From: JBGMEA01 sp963674555
GTDB taxonomy: Bacteria; Bacillota; Clostridia; Eubacteriales; Anaerofustaceae
Reading direction: 5' to 3'
DNA length: 64,000 bases
Assembly (NCBI GenBank): GCA_963674555.1
Contig: OY771429.1
Span: 1,674,001 to 1,738,000 of the forward strand
The notes beneath the pieces are model-generated. The model was given only the letters and a program-made list of their open reading frames with translations, did no database searches and was not told the DNA's origin. Shown here one piece after another: positions 42,425 through 51,246 of the stretch (positions are counted from its first letter, which is position 1; each line of letters opens with the position of its first letter). A program made the position numbers and the translations under genes.

Positions 42425-43789
42425 TTATACCTCTCTTTGAAGAATTTGTATGACTCTTTGTTGCATTGCTTGCAAGTTTATTTTTTTATTGATATACATT
42501 TCATCCGCCAAAAGCGCTTGATTGATAAGCATCCCGATGCCGCCGATCGCTGTTAAGCTGTTTTGTGCGGCATTTTTTAAAAGGTTTGTTTCCATCGGGT
42601 GATAGATCAAGTCGCATACCGCGCTGTCTTTCGGCATTGTTTTAAGAAAGTCGAAATCTTCGAATTCGTCTCCGACATCTTCCATGCCGATCGGTGTCGC
42701 GTTTATCAAAACATTTGCGTTCTTACAATATTTCGATAAGTTCTCGGATGACAATGTATCATATGTTGTTTTGATCTTCGGATCGATCTTCTCGATCGTA
42801 TCGCAGATCAATTGCATTTTTTCTTTTTCTTCCGCTCTTGCCATAACCGTCACGCTATTCGGATTTTCGTTCGCGATCTTCAGTGCGATCGTTGTAGCCG
42901 CGCCGCCTGCGCCGAGCATAACGATATCGGCATTTTCGAATGATCGTCCTCTTTGCGTAAACATCGTTAAGAATCCGTTTCCGTCGGTATTTGATCCGTA
43001 CAGTTTATCGCCGCGTCTGATCACGGTATTTACAGCTCCGTAGAGTTTCGCGTCCGCGTCGATCTCATCCAAATAGGGGATGATGTCGATCTTTTGCGGC
43101 ATCGTTACGTTAAAGCCGTCGATCTGTTCATCTCGTACGCGTTTCATCCAAGCATCCAATCCGCCTGTTTTTACCTGTACGCGTTCGTATGTCGCGTCCT
43201 TGCATAATCTTTTCAGTACGGGAAGATGGATATTGGGAGACTTGCTGTGCGCGATCGGGTCTCCGATCACCGCAAAGCGCATCGTGCGATTTGCGATGTC
43301 CGCTATATCGATCAGTTCTTTTAACGAAGTCTCTATCGAATCGTTCGCTATCTCGTAATCCGAATATGTACGATACAAAGGCAGTCTTTGATGATACAGC
43401 TGCGTGATCTTATTCGGATCTTGTTTAAGTAAGGGTCTTGTTTCGGTTTTTATGTCTTTGATTATTGCCGCGAGATCGCGGTTAATAAATATGATAACTC
43501 CGTTTTGTTCGAGTGCGCGCATATTCTCTTCGCGCACAATGATACCTCCGCCGGCCGAGATGATTGTGTTTTCTTCAGATGACACTTCGATGCTTGCTTG
43601 AGTCTCAAGCTCGCGAAATCTGTCTTCGCCGAATTGCGCAAAAATGTCATTGATGATCATATCCGCGTCATGTTCGATCTTTTCATCCAGATCGATGAAG
43701 TTCATCTTTTTTTCTTCAGCCAATTTCTTGCCGAGGGTCGATTTCCCGCATCCGGGAAGTCCGATCAAAACGATGTTCTTTTGTTTCAT
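42425..43789 (-). CDS. aroKE: shikimate kinase - shikimate dehydrogenase fusion protein
   Basis: 454 residues from ATG 43789, which overlaps the aroC stop (ATGA). Residues 1-165 are shikimate kinase: Walker A GLPGCGKS at 10-17, FIDLDEKIE, FGEDRFRELE and SAGGGI. Residues from about 170 are shikimate dehydrogenase: FAVIGDPIAHSKSPNIH, FNVTMPQK with the catalytic Lys, GSNTDGNG and the nucleotide site MLGAGGAATTIA. Both domains look complete. Fusing two steps of the pathway, in reversed chemical order, is uncommon. Symbol is descriptive. Confidence 0.94.
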   Translation of the reverse strand: MKQKNIVLIGLPGCGKSTLGKKLAEEKKMNFIDLDEKIEHDADMIINDIFAQFGEDRFRELETQASIEVSSEENTIISAGGGIIVREENMRALEQNGVIIFINRDLAAIIKDIKTETRPLLKQDPNKITQLYHQRLPLYRTYSDYEIANDSIETSLKELIDIADIANRTMRFAVIGDPIAHSKSPNIHLPVLKRLCKDATYERVQVKTGGLDAWMKRVRDEQIDGFNVTMPQKIDIIPYLDEIDADAKLYGAVNTVIRRGDKLYGSNTDGNGFLTMFTQRGRSFENADIVMLGAGGAATTIALKIANENPNSVTVMARAEEKEKMQLICDTIEKIDPKIKTTYDTLSSENLSKYCKNANVLINATPIGMEDVGDEFEDFDFLKTMPKDSAVCDLIYHPMETNLLKNAAQNSLTAIGGIGMLINQALLADEMYINKKINLQAMQQRVIQILQREV

Positions 43790-44859
43790 GCCTGTGTTTC
43801 TCCCATTTGATCTAATATGCAAAGCGCAAGTGCCGCTTCCGTTACGACAACGGCTCTCGGCAATATGCACGGGTCATGTCTTCCGTTTGTGGACAACATT
43901 GTATTTTGCATCGTATCTAAATTGACGGTTTCTTGTTCTTTACTGATCGAGGGGGTCGGTTTGATCGCTACGCTGCATACGATAGGCATGCCGTTTGTGA
44001 TTCCGCCGTTGATCCCTCCGTTATGATTGCTTGTTGTATAAATCGTGTCATCTTCTATTCTGATAGGGTCGTTCGCTTCGCTCCCGCGCATTTCCGCGAA
44101 ATCAAATCCGCTTCCGAATGATACACCTTTAACAGCGGGGATCGAAAACATCATCGAGGATATCGTGCTCTCCATCGAATCGAAAAACGGTTCGCCAAGT
44201 CCTGCGGGAAGTCCGCATGCCGCACATTCTATCACGCCGCCTATCGAGTCGCCTTCTTCTTTTGCTTTTAAGATCGCTTCTTGCATGCTGTTTTTCAAGG
44301 TAGGGTCCAAAAGCGGGAAAGCTTCTTTTGTCAAATTTGTCAGTAATGTTTCATCGATATTGTCAAAAGTTTTATCTTGTATGCTACCGATTTGTTTGAT
44401 GTGCGCGCCGATCGTTACGCCGCGTCTTTTCAGTATTTGTTTGGCTATACTGCCCGCAAAGACTAAGTTTGCCGTCAGTCTGCCCGAGAAATGTCCGCCA
44501 CCGCGCGGGTCGCTGAATCCCTTGAATTTCATATATGCGCTCAAGTCCGCGTGCCCGGGTCTGGGGCGTGACGCATCGTAATCCGATGAGCGCGTATTCG
44601 TGTTCTGTATGATACCGCAAAGCGGTGCGCCCGTTGTTTTTCCGTCCAACAGTCCGCTTAAGATCTGTACTTGATCTTTTTCTTTTCGCGGTGTGGAAAG
44701 TTCGCTGTTTCCGGGTGCGCGTCTTTGCATTTCTTTACGGATCTCATTCTCATCGACAGACTCGCCCGCAGGGAGTCCGCCGATGATGATGCCGATCGCT
44801 GGTCCGTGAGATTCTCCGAATATCGATAGTTTGATCTTTTCTCCCCAAACATTACTCAT
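43786..44859 (-). CDS. aroC: chorismate synthase
   Basis: 357 residues from ATG 44859, placed after AAAGGAGTATC; longer in-frame versions run back into aroA. GESHGPAIGIIIGGLPAG, RRAPGNSELSTPRKE, SRPRPGHADLSAYMKF, RGGGHFSGRLTA and NHNGGINGGITNGMP are its conserved FMN and substrate segments. Makes chorismate from EPSP with reduced FMN. Overlaps aroA by 8 bases. Confidence 0.97.
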   Translation of the reverse strand: MSNVWGEKIKLSIFGESHGPAIGIIIGGLPAGESVDENEIRKEMQRRAPGNSELSTPRKEKDQVQILSGLLDGKTTGAPLCGIIQNTNTRSSDYDASRPRPGHADLSAYMKFKGFSDPRGGGHFSGRLTANLVFAGSIAKQILKRRGVTIGAHIKQIGSIQDKTFDNIDETLLTNLTKEAFPLLDPTLKNSMQEAILKAKEEGDSIGGVIECAACGLPAGLGEPFFDSMESTISSMMFSIPAVKGVSFGSGFDFAEMRGSEANDPIRIEDDTIYTTSNHNGGINGGITNGMPIVCSVAIKPTPSISKEQETVNLDTMQNTMLSTNGRHDPCILPRAVVVTEAALALCILDQMGETQA

Positions 44860-46114
44860 GATCGATACTCCTTTCGATTTTACAGAAATCATCCCAAAAT
44901 GCGGGATAAGATTTATTGACGCTTGAAGCGCCGTGCAGTTCGATCTTGCCTGTGCTCTTGATCGAAGCGACAGCGATCGCCATTGCGATACGGTGGTCAT
45001 TGTGCGCGTCCGATACGCCGCCTGTCAGTGTTTTGACACCTTGTATCGTTAGACAGTCTTCGCCTTCGACTATTTTTGCGCCGAGGTTGTTGAATTCCGT
45101 AGCGAGTGCGTGTAAGCGGTCACTTTCTTTCAGTCGAAGTCGCCCTGCGTTTATAATCTTGCTTTCGCCTTCTGCAAAACACAGCAGCGCCGTAAGCGGC
45201 GGAACGAGATCGGGGATGTCTTTCACATCGACTGTGATCGCTTGTATCTTCGACGGTAGCGCTTGGATAGTTCCGTCTTTCTGCGTTATATCAACACCGC
45301 ATTTTTTTAAGATGTCTAAAAATGCTTTGTCGCCCTGCAAGGAATCTCTTTTTAATCCATAGCATTTCACATCACAACCGAGCGCGCCTGCCGCAAGAAA
45401 GAACGCTACCGCGGAGTAATCACCCTCCACCGTGTGGTCGTTTGCTTTATAGGTTTGGTTTCCATTTATAATGAATCTTTCGTAATTCTCATTCTTTATT
45501 ACTATACCGAATTGGTTTAACATATCGATCGTCATATCGACATAGCCTTTGGATTCAAGCGGAGAAGTCAAGACGATCTTACTGTCGCCGTCTAAAAGCG
45601 GTAACGCGAACAGCAGTCCCGTTACATATTGCGAGCTCACCGATCCGCTGAAGCTGTATGTTCCGGGTCTTATCGGACCCTTTACGATGATCTCATCATC
45701 GTTCTGCTCGATCTCCGCGCCGTTTTCTTCCAATGCTTCTTTATATGCTTTTAACGGTCGTTGCATCAATCTGCCGTGTCCCGTAAGGTGCAGTTCTTTA
45801 TCGAATAATAAAGCGATCGGGATCATGAAGCGCAGGGTAGATCCCGATTCTCCGCAATCTAAAACTGCATCGTCTTTCGGATCCGGTCCGTTTCCGTTGA
45901 AAAGTACAGCTCCCGTCTCTTGTGTAAAATGCACGCCCAATGCTTTGGCGCAAGCCAATGTCGCAACGATATCTTCGGAGTGCTTGATGTTATCGATACG
46001 GCTTTTGCCTGTTGCAAGCGCAGCGCAGATCAATGCGCGGTGAGATGCGCTCTTAGATGGTGGGATGGTTATCTGCCCATTAGGCAAACAATCCAGCACT
46101 CTCAGATCATCCAT
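44852..46114 (-). CDS. aroA: EPSP synthase (3-phosphoshikimate 1-carboxyvinyltransferase)
   Basis: 420 residues. PPSKSASHRALICAALA, LDCGESGSTLRFMIPIALL, SSQYVTGLLFALP, LRLKESDRLHA and DAHNDHRIAMAIAVA cover both substrate sites. Position 96 region of the class I pattern (LHLTGHGRLMQRPL) is ordinary. Overlaps aroB by 13 bases. Confidence 0.97.
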   Translation of the reverse strand: MDDLRVLDCLPNGQITIPPSKSASHRALICAALATGKSRIDNIKHSEDIVATLACAKALGVHFTQETGAVLFNGNGPDPKDDAVLDCGESGSTLRFMIPIALLFDKELHLTGHGRLMQRPLKAYKEALEENGAEIEQNDDEIIVKGPIRPGTYSFSGSVSSQYVTGLLFALPLLDGDSKIVLTSPLESKGYVDMTIDMLNQFGIVIKNENYERFIINGNQTYKANDHTVEGDYSAVAFFLAAGALGCDVKCYGLKRDSLQGDKAFLDILKKCGVDITQKDGTIQALPSKIQAITVDVKDIPDLVPPLTALLCFAEGESKIINAGRLRLKESDRLHALATEFNNLGAKIVEGEDCLTIQGVKTLTGGVSDAHNDHRIAMAIAVASIKSTGKIELHGASSVNKSYPAFWDDFCKIERSIDHE

Positions 46115-47187
46115 TCGGCGCTCCTCTCGGTTATAAGGGTTTCCACATCTTCGGAGTTTATCGGATGGATCGTGCTGTCTCCGATCTCATTTAAGAATAT
46201 CCAGTTGATACTGTTGTTTAAATTCTTTTTATCGTGAAGCAGCGGTTCGACCATCTCGATCAACGCGTAAGGCATGTCGAGAGAGAGTCCGTATTTTTTT
46301 ATCAGTTTTTCCAATTGGTTGGAACAGAACGGTTCGGTCACGCCTAAATAACTGCCGAGTTTCGCAGCCAAAACCATACCGATGGCAACAGCTTCACCGT
46401 GTGTATGTTCCGTATAATCTCCGAGCTTTTCGATCGCGTGTCCGAACGTGTGCCCGAAATTAAGCAGCATGCGCTCGCCTTTATCGAATTGATCCGCTTC
46501 TACGAGTATGCGTTTGATATCACAGCATTGCATAACGATGTCGTCCATCGCTTCCATGATGTCGTTTCGGTTTTCATAACGTTCTAATATATCGTACAGT
46601 TCCGTTGATCGAATAGCCGCGTATTTGATCACTTCGGACATGCCGCTTGCAAATTCTCTGTTATTAAGCGTTGTCAATAAAGATGTATCCGTGATCACCA
46701 TTTTCGGTTGATGAAACGCACCGACCAGGTTTTTGCCCGCGCGTAAATTGACGGCTGTTTTTCCGCCGACACTGGCATCTACTTGTGCCAAGAGCGTCGT
46801 CGGTATTTGTATATAATCGATGCCGCGCATATAAGTCGCCGCGGCAAACCCTCCCAAATCACCGATCACGCCGCCGCCGAACGCGATCACAAGATCGCTT
46901 CTTGTGATGCCCGCATGCGCGAAGGTGTCATAAACTTGTTCAAGATGAATCAATTGCTTGGTCTCTTCTCCCGGAGGCAGAACAACGCATTCCGCTTGAA
47001 TGCCTTCTTCCGCGAGCGGGGCCAACAGTTTTGTTGCGTACAGATTCCAAACGTTTTGATCGCTGACGATACATACCTTATCTCCGTCATACAGTTGGCG
47101 GATCAAAGAACCCGCTTGTCTGAGAAGTCCGCTTTCAATATGGATATCGTAGGCTTTTTCGCCGAGATCTACGTGTAATGTTTTCAT
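46102..47187 (-). CDS. aroB: 3-dehydroquinate synthase
   Basis: 361 residues. NAD site FGGGVIGDLGGFAAATYMRG, IPTTLLAQVDASVGGKTAVN, and the metal ligands in LNFGHTFGHAIE and EHTHGEAVAIGM. Second step of the shikimate pathway. Its ATG overlaps the tyrA stop. A 3-dehydroquinate dehydratase gene is not in this operon and must lie elsewhere. Confidence 0.97.
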   Translation of the reverse strand: MKTLHVDLGEKAYDIHIESGLLRQAGSLIRQLYDGDKVCIVSDQNVWNLYATKLLAPLAEEGIQAECVVLPPGEETKQLIHLEQVYDTFAHAGITRSDLVIAFGGGVIGDLGGFAAATYMRGIDYIQIPTTLLAQVDASVGGKTAVNLRAGKNLVGAFHQPKMVITDTSLLTTLNNREFASGMSEVIKYAAIRSTELYDILERYENRNDIMEAMDDIVMQCCDIKRILVEADQFDKGERMLLNFGHTFGHAIEKLGDYTEHTHGEAVAIGMVLAAKLGSYLGVTEPFCSNQLEKLIKKYGLSLDMPYALIEMVEPLLHDKKNLNNSINWIFLNEIGDSTIHPINSEDVETLITERSAEWMI

Positions 47188-48074
47188 CGATCGAGCATCT
47201 CCTTTTTATTTGTTCCCGCAAGTTCTAATAATTCATATAAAGTCTTTGCGTCGTTTTGTCTTAAAGCATTCTGCATTTTCATCAAAAAATCTATATAGGT
47301 ATCCAAATGCGGCAGTGTTTTGTCCGCATTTGTCAGTAACAATTCCGTCCAAAGGTCGGGATTGATATTTGCGATCCTTGTGCAATCGCGAAAAGCACCG
47401 GCGGTGTAAGCGCTTGTCATATCCGGATGATAATGCATGCATAACGCAGTTGCCGAGATATGCATCAGATCGCTTGTGTACCCGATGATGTCATCGTGCA
47501 GTTCCGGTTCGGATACGGCTATGCGTGTCGCGCCGATCGCTTTACCGAGCGCGCGCATTTCTTCGATGTCTTCTTCTGTGCTGATGGGCAGAGGAGTTAT
47601 CAAAAACCCTGTATTGACAAAAAGATCCGCGCAAGCGTTCTCAAATCCATCCACTTCTTTACCTGCCATCGGGTGTACGCCGATGTATCGGATATGTTCA
47701 GGGATCAGCGGTTTTAGTTCATCATAAAGCTTTTCTTTTGTGCCGCAGACATCCGTAACGACGCATCCGTTTTGCAGTTTATCTGCGTATTGTTCAAAGA
47801 ATTCTTTGATATGATGAGGGTAAACACACAAGATGATCAAATCCGATTTGAATACTTCTTGTTGCGGGCTATCATAAGCTATATCAACAACTCTACTTTT
47901 AATAGCATCTTCTCGTGTTTGGCTATCGATATCGACCGCAATGATCTTTGCGTTTTTATATCCTTTAAGCGCCATCGCTAAAGAGCCGCCGATCAATCCA
48001 AGCCCTATGACCGATATTGTGTAATTTTCGTTGTTGTTGCTAAACGCACTTTCGGGATCGTTTATGTTGTTCAT
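47184..48074 (-). CDS. tyrA: prephenate dehydrogenase
   Basis: 296 residues, monofunctional. VIGLGLIGGSLAMALKG is the dinucleotide site near residues 20-36; VVTDVCGTKE, GVHPMAGKEVDGFENA and the later LHDDIIGYTSDLMH helix are typical. No C-terminal ACT domain is evident. Converts prephenate to hydroxyphenylpyruvate for tyrosine. First structural gene of the operon, behind a leader peptide and attenuator. Confidence 0.95.
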   Translation of the reverse strand: MNNINDPESAFSNNNENYTISVIGLGLIGGSLAMALKGYKNAKIIAVDIDSQTREDAIKSRVVDIAYDSPQQEVFKSDLIILCVYPHHIKEFFEQYADKLQNGCVVTDVCGTKEKLYDELKPLIPEHIRYIGVHPMAGKEVDGFENACADLFVNTGFLITPLPISTEEDIEEMRALGKAIGATRIAVSEPELHDDIIGYTSDLMHISATALCMHYHPDMTSAYTAGAFRDCTRIANINPDLWTELLLTNADKTLPHLDTYIDFLMKMQNALRQNDAKTLYELLELAGTNKKEMLDR

Positions 48075-48095
48075 GGTGCAGATCCTTCCTTTAGT

Positions 48096-48131
48096 TAAAA
48101 AAATAAGAGATTCGTCAGTACGAACCTCTTT
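48096..48131 (-). terminator. attenuator terminator upstream of tyrA
   Basis: Minus strand AGAGGTTCGT (48129-48120), ACTG loop, ACGAATCTCT (48115-48106), followed by TATTTTTTT. It lies between a Tyr/Phe-rich leader reading frame and tyrA, so its formation would decide read-through into the whole aromatic operon. TAAAGTTT (48146-48139) just upstream is complementary to AAACTTTA (48230-48223) inside the leader frame, a possible switching pair. Confidence 0.85.
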
Positions 48132-48160
48132 AATAAGTAAACTTTATGGGTGTTTATTCA

Positions 48161-48283
48161 TTATAGACAGGCTCTGTCCGACATACTGTTATTATCGTAG
48201 CAAAAATAGCCGAAGCTAAATGTAAAGTTTCCGCTAAAGTAATAGTAGTTATAATATGTCGGGTATTGATTCGATCTCATCAT
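48161..48283 (-). CDS. Tyr/Phe-rich attenuation leader peptide of the aromatic operon
   Basis: A 40-codon frame from ATG 48283 to TAA 48163-48161 on the minus strand. It encodes MMRSNQYPTYYNYYYFSGNF and then TFSFGYFCYDNNSMSDRACL: eight Tyr and five Phe among 40 residues, with Tyr-Tyr-Asn-Tyr-Tyr-Tyr-Phe at 10-16. It ends 32 bases before a Rho-independent terminator that precedes tyrA. This is the layout of ribosome-mediated attenuation as in the phe and trp operons of enterobacteria; no similarity to any known protein is expected or claimed. The ribosome site is modest (AGG eight bases before the ATG). Confidence 0.8.
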   Translation of the reverse strand: MMRSNQYPTYYNYYYFSGNFTFSFGYFCYDNNSMSDRACL

Positions 48284-48305
48284 GAATACCTGTTTTCTTT
48301 ACGGT

Positions 48306-48380
48306 CGGTTTGCGGATTTTTTTGCGTACAAACCGTTCCGATTAATTATTGATGTTACCACAACTTTTATATACTGTCAA
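48306..48380 (-). promoter_or_regulatory. promoter and 5' hairpin of the aromatic operon leader
   Basis: Minus strand TTGACA (48380-48375), 17-base spacer, TAACAT (48357-48352). Transcription would start near 48345. The first 40 bases can form CGGTTTG/CAAACCG (48335-48329 with 48312-48306), ahead of the leader peptide start at 48283. A second -10-like TATAAT at 48165-48160 overlaps the leader stop but has no good -35. Apart from the leader peptide and attenuator I see nothing else in the 48075-48406 gap. Confidence 0.65.
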
Positions 48381-48406
48381 TCAATTTTATGTAAGCAACA
48401 TCTGTT

Positions 48407-48835
48407 TCAGTCTAAATTGCAGGTAGAAACTACATTTTTTGCGAATTCTTCGGCATTTTTTAAGTCATCTTCCGTTGGGCAATCGGGGTTTGCTTTGTTG
48501 TATTTGCCTCTGCATTTAAAGTCTTCAAAGATTTTAACGTCAGGGTTTTTGACATATTTCTTTGCGTATTTCAATATCCCTCTGCCACTTGCCGACGTAG
48601 AGAACACCGCTATACATTTTGCTTTATCAGGTCGGTCTATCGATTTTAGCAACTGCTTTGTCGGTTTGACCAGCGTGAAAGCTTTCAAGAAACCACCGAT
48701 AAATAAGATATCGACATTCTCGATTTTCATGTCTTCAGTGATCGGTTCAGCGTTTACGCCTACCGCCGCGGCGATCGCTTCGGCGACTTTCTTGGTATTT
48801 CCTGTTTCAGAATGGTAGACGACTTTTATATTCAT
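48407..48835 (-). CDS. flavodoxin-like protein
   Basis: 142 residues. The phosphate-binding loop YHSETGNTKKVAEAI near residue 7, then VDILFIGGFLKAFTLVKP and CIAVFSTSASGRGILKYAKK, fit a short-chain flavodoxin with FMN. Closer in look to the flavodoxin family proteins of anaerobes than to classical FldA. Its redox partners are not evident here. AAGGAGAGATG precedes the ATG. Confidence 0.85.
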   Translation of the reverse strand: MNIKVVYHSETGNTKKVAEAIAAAVGVNAEPITEDMKIENVDILFIGGFLKAFTLVKPTKQLLKSIDRPDKAKCIAVFSTSASGRGILKYAKKYVKNPDVKIFEDFKCRGKYNKANPDCPTEDDLKNAEEFAKNVVSTCNLD

Positions 48836-48866
48836 AAACTACATCTCTCCTTATATTCTAGAAGTT

Positions 48867-49205
48867 TTATACTTTTCTTTTTTGCAATCCGTATGCGATA
48901 AAGAATAACGCGCCTGATACAAAAAGCGGTACTGTGAGCAATAAGAAAGTCAGAGGATACCGATAAGTCTCAAACCAAAACATCATACCTACTGAAAGCG
49001 CGATCAAGGCAATGCCGCTCAATAATGCGTGCTTCCTAAGTAAGATCAAAATGAAGAGGATCAAGATCGAAGGGATCGAATGTATGATGAACCCCATTAG
49101 GTCTTGCCAAAAAGATCCTCCGTTACCGAAGACATCGAACGAAAAAAGCAAGATGAATACGGCAAACAGGAAAGTAAGTATCCTCGGGACCCAAATGAAT
49201 TTCAT
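48867..49205 (-). CDS. small membrane protein, DUF7670-like
   Basis: 112 residues with four membrane helices. The first half (RILTFLFAVFILLFSFDVF, then LMGFIIHSIPSILILFILIL) has the helix, FSxDVF and HSIP pattern of DUF7670 proteins; no catalytic motif. Function unknown. It lies 31 bases upstream of the flavodoxin gene, same strand, and has an extended -10 (TGTTATAAT) ahead of it. Confidence 0.6.
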   Translation of the reverse strand: MKFIWVPRILTFLFAVFILLFSFDVFGNGGSFWQDLMGFIIHSIPSILILFILILLRKHALLSGIALIALSVGMMFWFETYRYPLTFLLLTVPLFVSGALFFIAYGLQKRKV

Positions 49206-49328
49206 TGTATTTCCTCACAATAACTTTGTTTTATTATAACATAATTGTTTTTGCGATACACAGATGAACACGCGCATTTCTTCATATATTTGATAGTATA
49301 AAAAAAGCATAAGAACCCGAATTCATGT

Positions 49329-49357
49329 TTGCTTCTTTTGAATAATTGTGCTATAAC
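49329..49357 (+). promoter_or_regulatory. promoter of the ABC-2 transporter genes
   Basis: TTGCTT (49329-49334), 17-base spacer, TATAAC (49352-49357), 22 bases before the ATG. Confidence 0.55.
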
Positions 49358-49379
49358 GGGGAAAGACAGGGAGGCAGTG

Positions 49380-50129
49380 ATGAAAGAAAACACTTTGGTA
49401 GAAGTCAAACATGTATCATTGAATTTCGGTAAAGAAGAAGTATTGAAAAATATCGATCTTTCCGTAAAGAGCGGAGAGATCATCGGTTTTTTGGGACCGT
49501 CCGGTGCGGGTAAGACGACACTTGTAAAAGCGATCGTCGGTATGAACTTACCTAATGAAGGAGATATTTCGGTATTCGACGAACAGATGCCGTCGCTAAA
49601 AGTCGTGCGAGATATCGGTTATATGGCGCAGGCGGACGCGCTTTATGACGATTTGAGCGGGATAGATAACCTGACCTTTTTTGCATCGTTATACGGTATG
49701 AAACACGCAGCTGCATTAAAAAGAGCCAATGAATTATTGGAACTGATAGATTTGCAAAAGGATGCGAAAAAACTCGTTAAAAACTATTCCGGCGGGATGA
49801 AACGCAGATTGTCACTGAGTATCGCTTTGATCCATGAACCGAGGCTGTTGATATTGGATGAGCCGACGATCGGGATCGACCCCGTGCTGCGGCGGATATT
49901 CTGGGGAGAATTCAAACGCCTGCAACAAAAGGGCACGACCATTATTATCACGACGCATGTGATGGACGAAGCCGCACATTGTGATCGCCTTGCTTTTTTA
50001 CGTAACGGAGAGATCACCGCGATCGGTACACCGAAAGAGCTTATGGATTCTTCGGGACAAGATACGATCGAAGAAGCTTTCTTGTATTTCGGCGGAGAAA
50101 GAGAGGAGCGATATTATGAGAACTTTTAG
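49380..50129 (+). CDS. ABC transporter ATP-binding protein
   Basis: 249 residues from ATG 49380 behind CAGGGAGG. Walker A GPSGAGKTT at 39-47, Q-loop YMAQADALYDDLSG, signature NYSGGMKRRLSLSIAL, Walker B LLILDEPTIGIDP and switch His in ITTHVMDEA. Of the ABC-2 (CcmA/DrrA-like) exporter group. Overlaps the permease gene by 14 bases. Substrate unknown; drug or peptide export and self-protection are possibilities. Confidence 0.93.
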   Translation: MKENTLVEVKHVSLNFGKEEVLKNIDLSVKSGEIIGFLGPSGAGKTTLVKAIVGMNLPNEGDISVFDEQMPSLKVVRDIGYMAQADALYDDLSGIDNLTFFASLYGMKHAAALKRANELLELIDLQKDAKKLVKNYSGGMKRRLSLSIALIHEPRLLILDEPTIGIDPVLRRIFWGEFKRLQQKGTTIIITTHVMDEAAHCDRLAFLRNGEITAIGTPKELMDSSGQDTIEEAFLYFGGEREERYYENF

Positions 50130-51180
50130 TGTAGCGCATCGTTTGATCAAACAGATAATCAGTGATAAGCGTACTGTCGCATTGCTGTTTGTCGCACCGC
50201 TTTTTTTGATCTATTTGCTCAGTATTATTTTGTCTTCATCCGCGTCCACGGTCGATATCGATATCGTCTCGGCGCCCGAAGGTTTGGTGGAATACTTTGA
50301 TACGGATACCGCTGTGATCAGATATGTCAACGAACAGGTCGCGATCGACCGATTGCAGACCAAAGAAAGCGACGCGTATTTGATCTACGAAGACGGTACG
50401 CTTACCGTAACGGTTGAAGGAACGGATTCAGCCGTCACACATAAGGTACTCAATGTGCTCAATAATGCGCATGTCACAGTACTTACCGAGCAATTGGAAG
50501 TTTTAAGTATGCTTGCACATATCCCGCAGCAGATGTCCTCGGATACATTGATCGACTATTTGTACGGCTCGGAGGATATGGAACTATTCGATCGGCTCGC
50601 TCCGATCATGATGGGCTATTTTATTTTCTTCTTCGTCTTTCTATTGGCAGGCATATCCTTTTTGCGTGAGAGGATCAGCGGCACACTTGACCGTATACTT
50701 GCCACACCTCTCAGAAGAAGTGAATTGGTCTGGGGTTATTTTTTCGGGTTCGGACTCTTTATTACATTGCAGACCGTAGTGATACAGATGTTTATGCTGT
50801 ATGTGCTCAAAGTTCAAATGGCGGGTAGTTTTTGGACGGTTCTGCTCATCAATCTCTTATTGGCGGGCGGTTCACTCGCGCTCGGAACGCTGCTTTCCGC
50901 GTTTGCGACCAATGAGTTTCAACTGTTTCAATTCATACCGCTTGTGATCATACCGCAAATACTTTTCAGCGGGATGTTCGATATGACCGAAGCACCGAAT
51001 TGGGTGCATGTACTTGAGCGAGTCTTCCCGATGACATACGGCGTCGAAGCTTTACAGGACGTGATGATCAGGGGATATGATTACACGCAGATCTCGCACG
51101 ACTTGATCATACTGTTTGCATATATGATCTTGTTCTTGGTGTTAAATATTTTGGCGCTTAAAAAATACCGAAAATTATGA
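50116..51180 (+). CDS. ABC-2 type permease
   Basis: 354 residues from ATG 50116 (GAGAGGAGCG upstream). N-terminal helix KRTVALLFVAPLFLIYLLSI, a large extracellular loop (about 45-165), then five helices including FLRERISGTLDRILATPLRR, the conserved ABC-2 motif, and MTYGVEALQDVMIRG near the end. Forms the membrane part of the exporter with the preceding ATPase. Confidence 0.93.
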   Translation: MRTFSVAHRLIKQIISDKRTVALLFVAPLFLIYLLSIILSSSASTVDIDIVSAPEGLVEYFDTDTAVIRYVNEQVAIDRLQTKESDAYLIYEDGTLTVTVEGTDSAVTHKVLNVLNNAHVTVLTEQLEVLSMLAHIPQQMSSDTLIDYLYGSEDMELFDRLAPIMMGYFIFFFVFLLAGISFLRERISGTLDRILATPLRRSELVWGYFFGFGLFITLQTVVIQMFMLYVLKVQMAGSFWTVLLINLLLAGGSLALGTLLSAFATNEFQLFQFIPLVIIPQILFSGMFDMTEAPNWVHVLERVFPMTYGVEALQDVMIRGYDYTQISHDLIILFAYMILFLVLNILALKKYRKL

Positions 51181-51198
51181 TAAAAGCTCTTTTATAAT

Positions 51199-51234
51199 AA
51201 AAGAACGGCACTTTACGGTGCCGTTCTTTTTTAT
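51199..51234. terminator. bidirectional terminator between permease and GNAT genes
   Basis: AAAAGAACGGCAC (51199-51211) and GTGCCGTTCTTTT (51218-51230), 13-bp stem, 6-base loop, with T- and A-runs on either side. Confidence 0.93.
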
Positions 51235-51246
51235 TGAGTTCTGCGA

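Noticed and set aside
44045..44581. 178-codon open frame on the plus strand inside aroC
   Set aside because: Antisense to a clearly conserved chorismate synthase; low-complexity Ser/Pro composition and no ribosome site. Same reasoning for long antisense frames over aroA, flavodoxin, the second MinD gene and GH13.
48142..48160. Mini-frame MNKHP after the aromatic leader peptide
   Set aside because: Five codons without a ribosome site and without aromatic residues; the 40-codon frame upstream explains the region better.
48282..48818. 178-codon plus-strand frame over the flavodoxin gene and the aromatic leader
   Set aside because: Runs antisense to a convincing flavodoxin and to the Tyr/Phe leader; no family resemblance.
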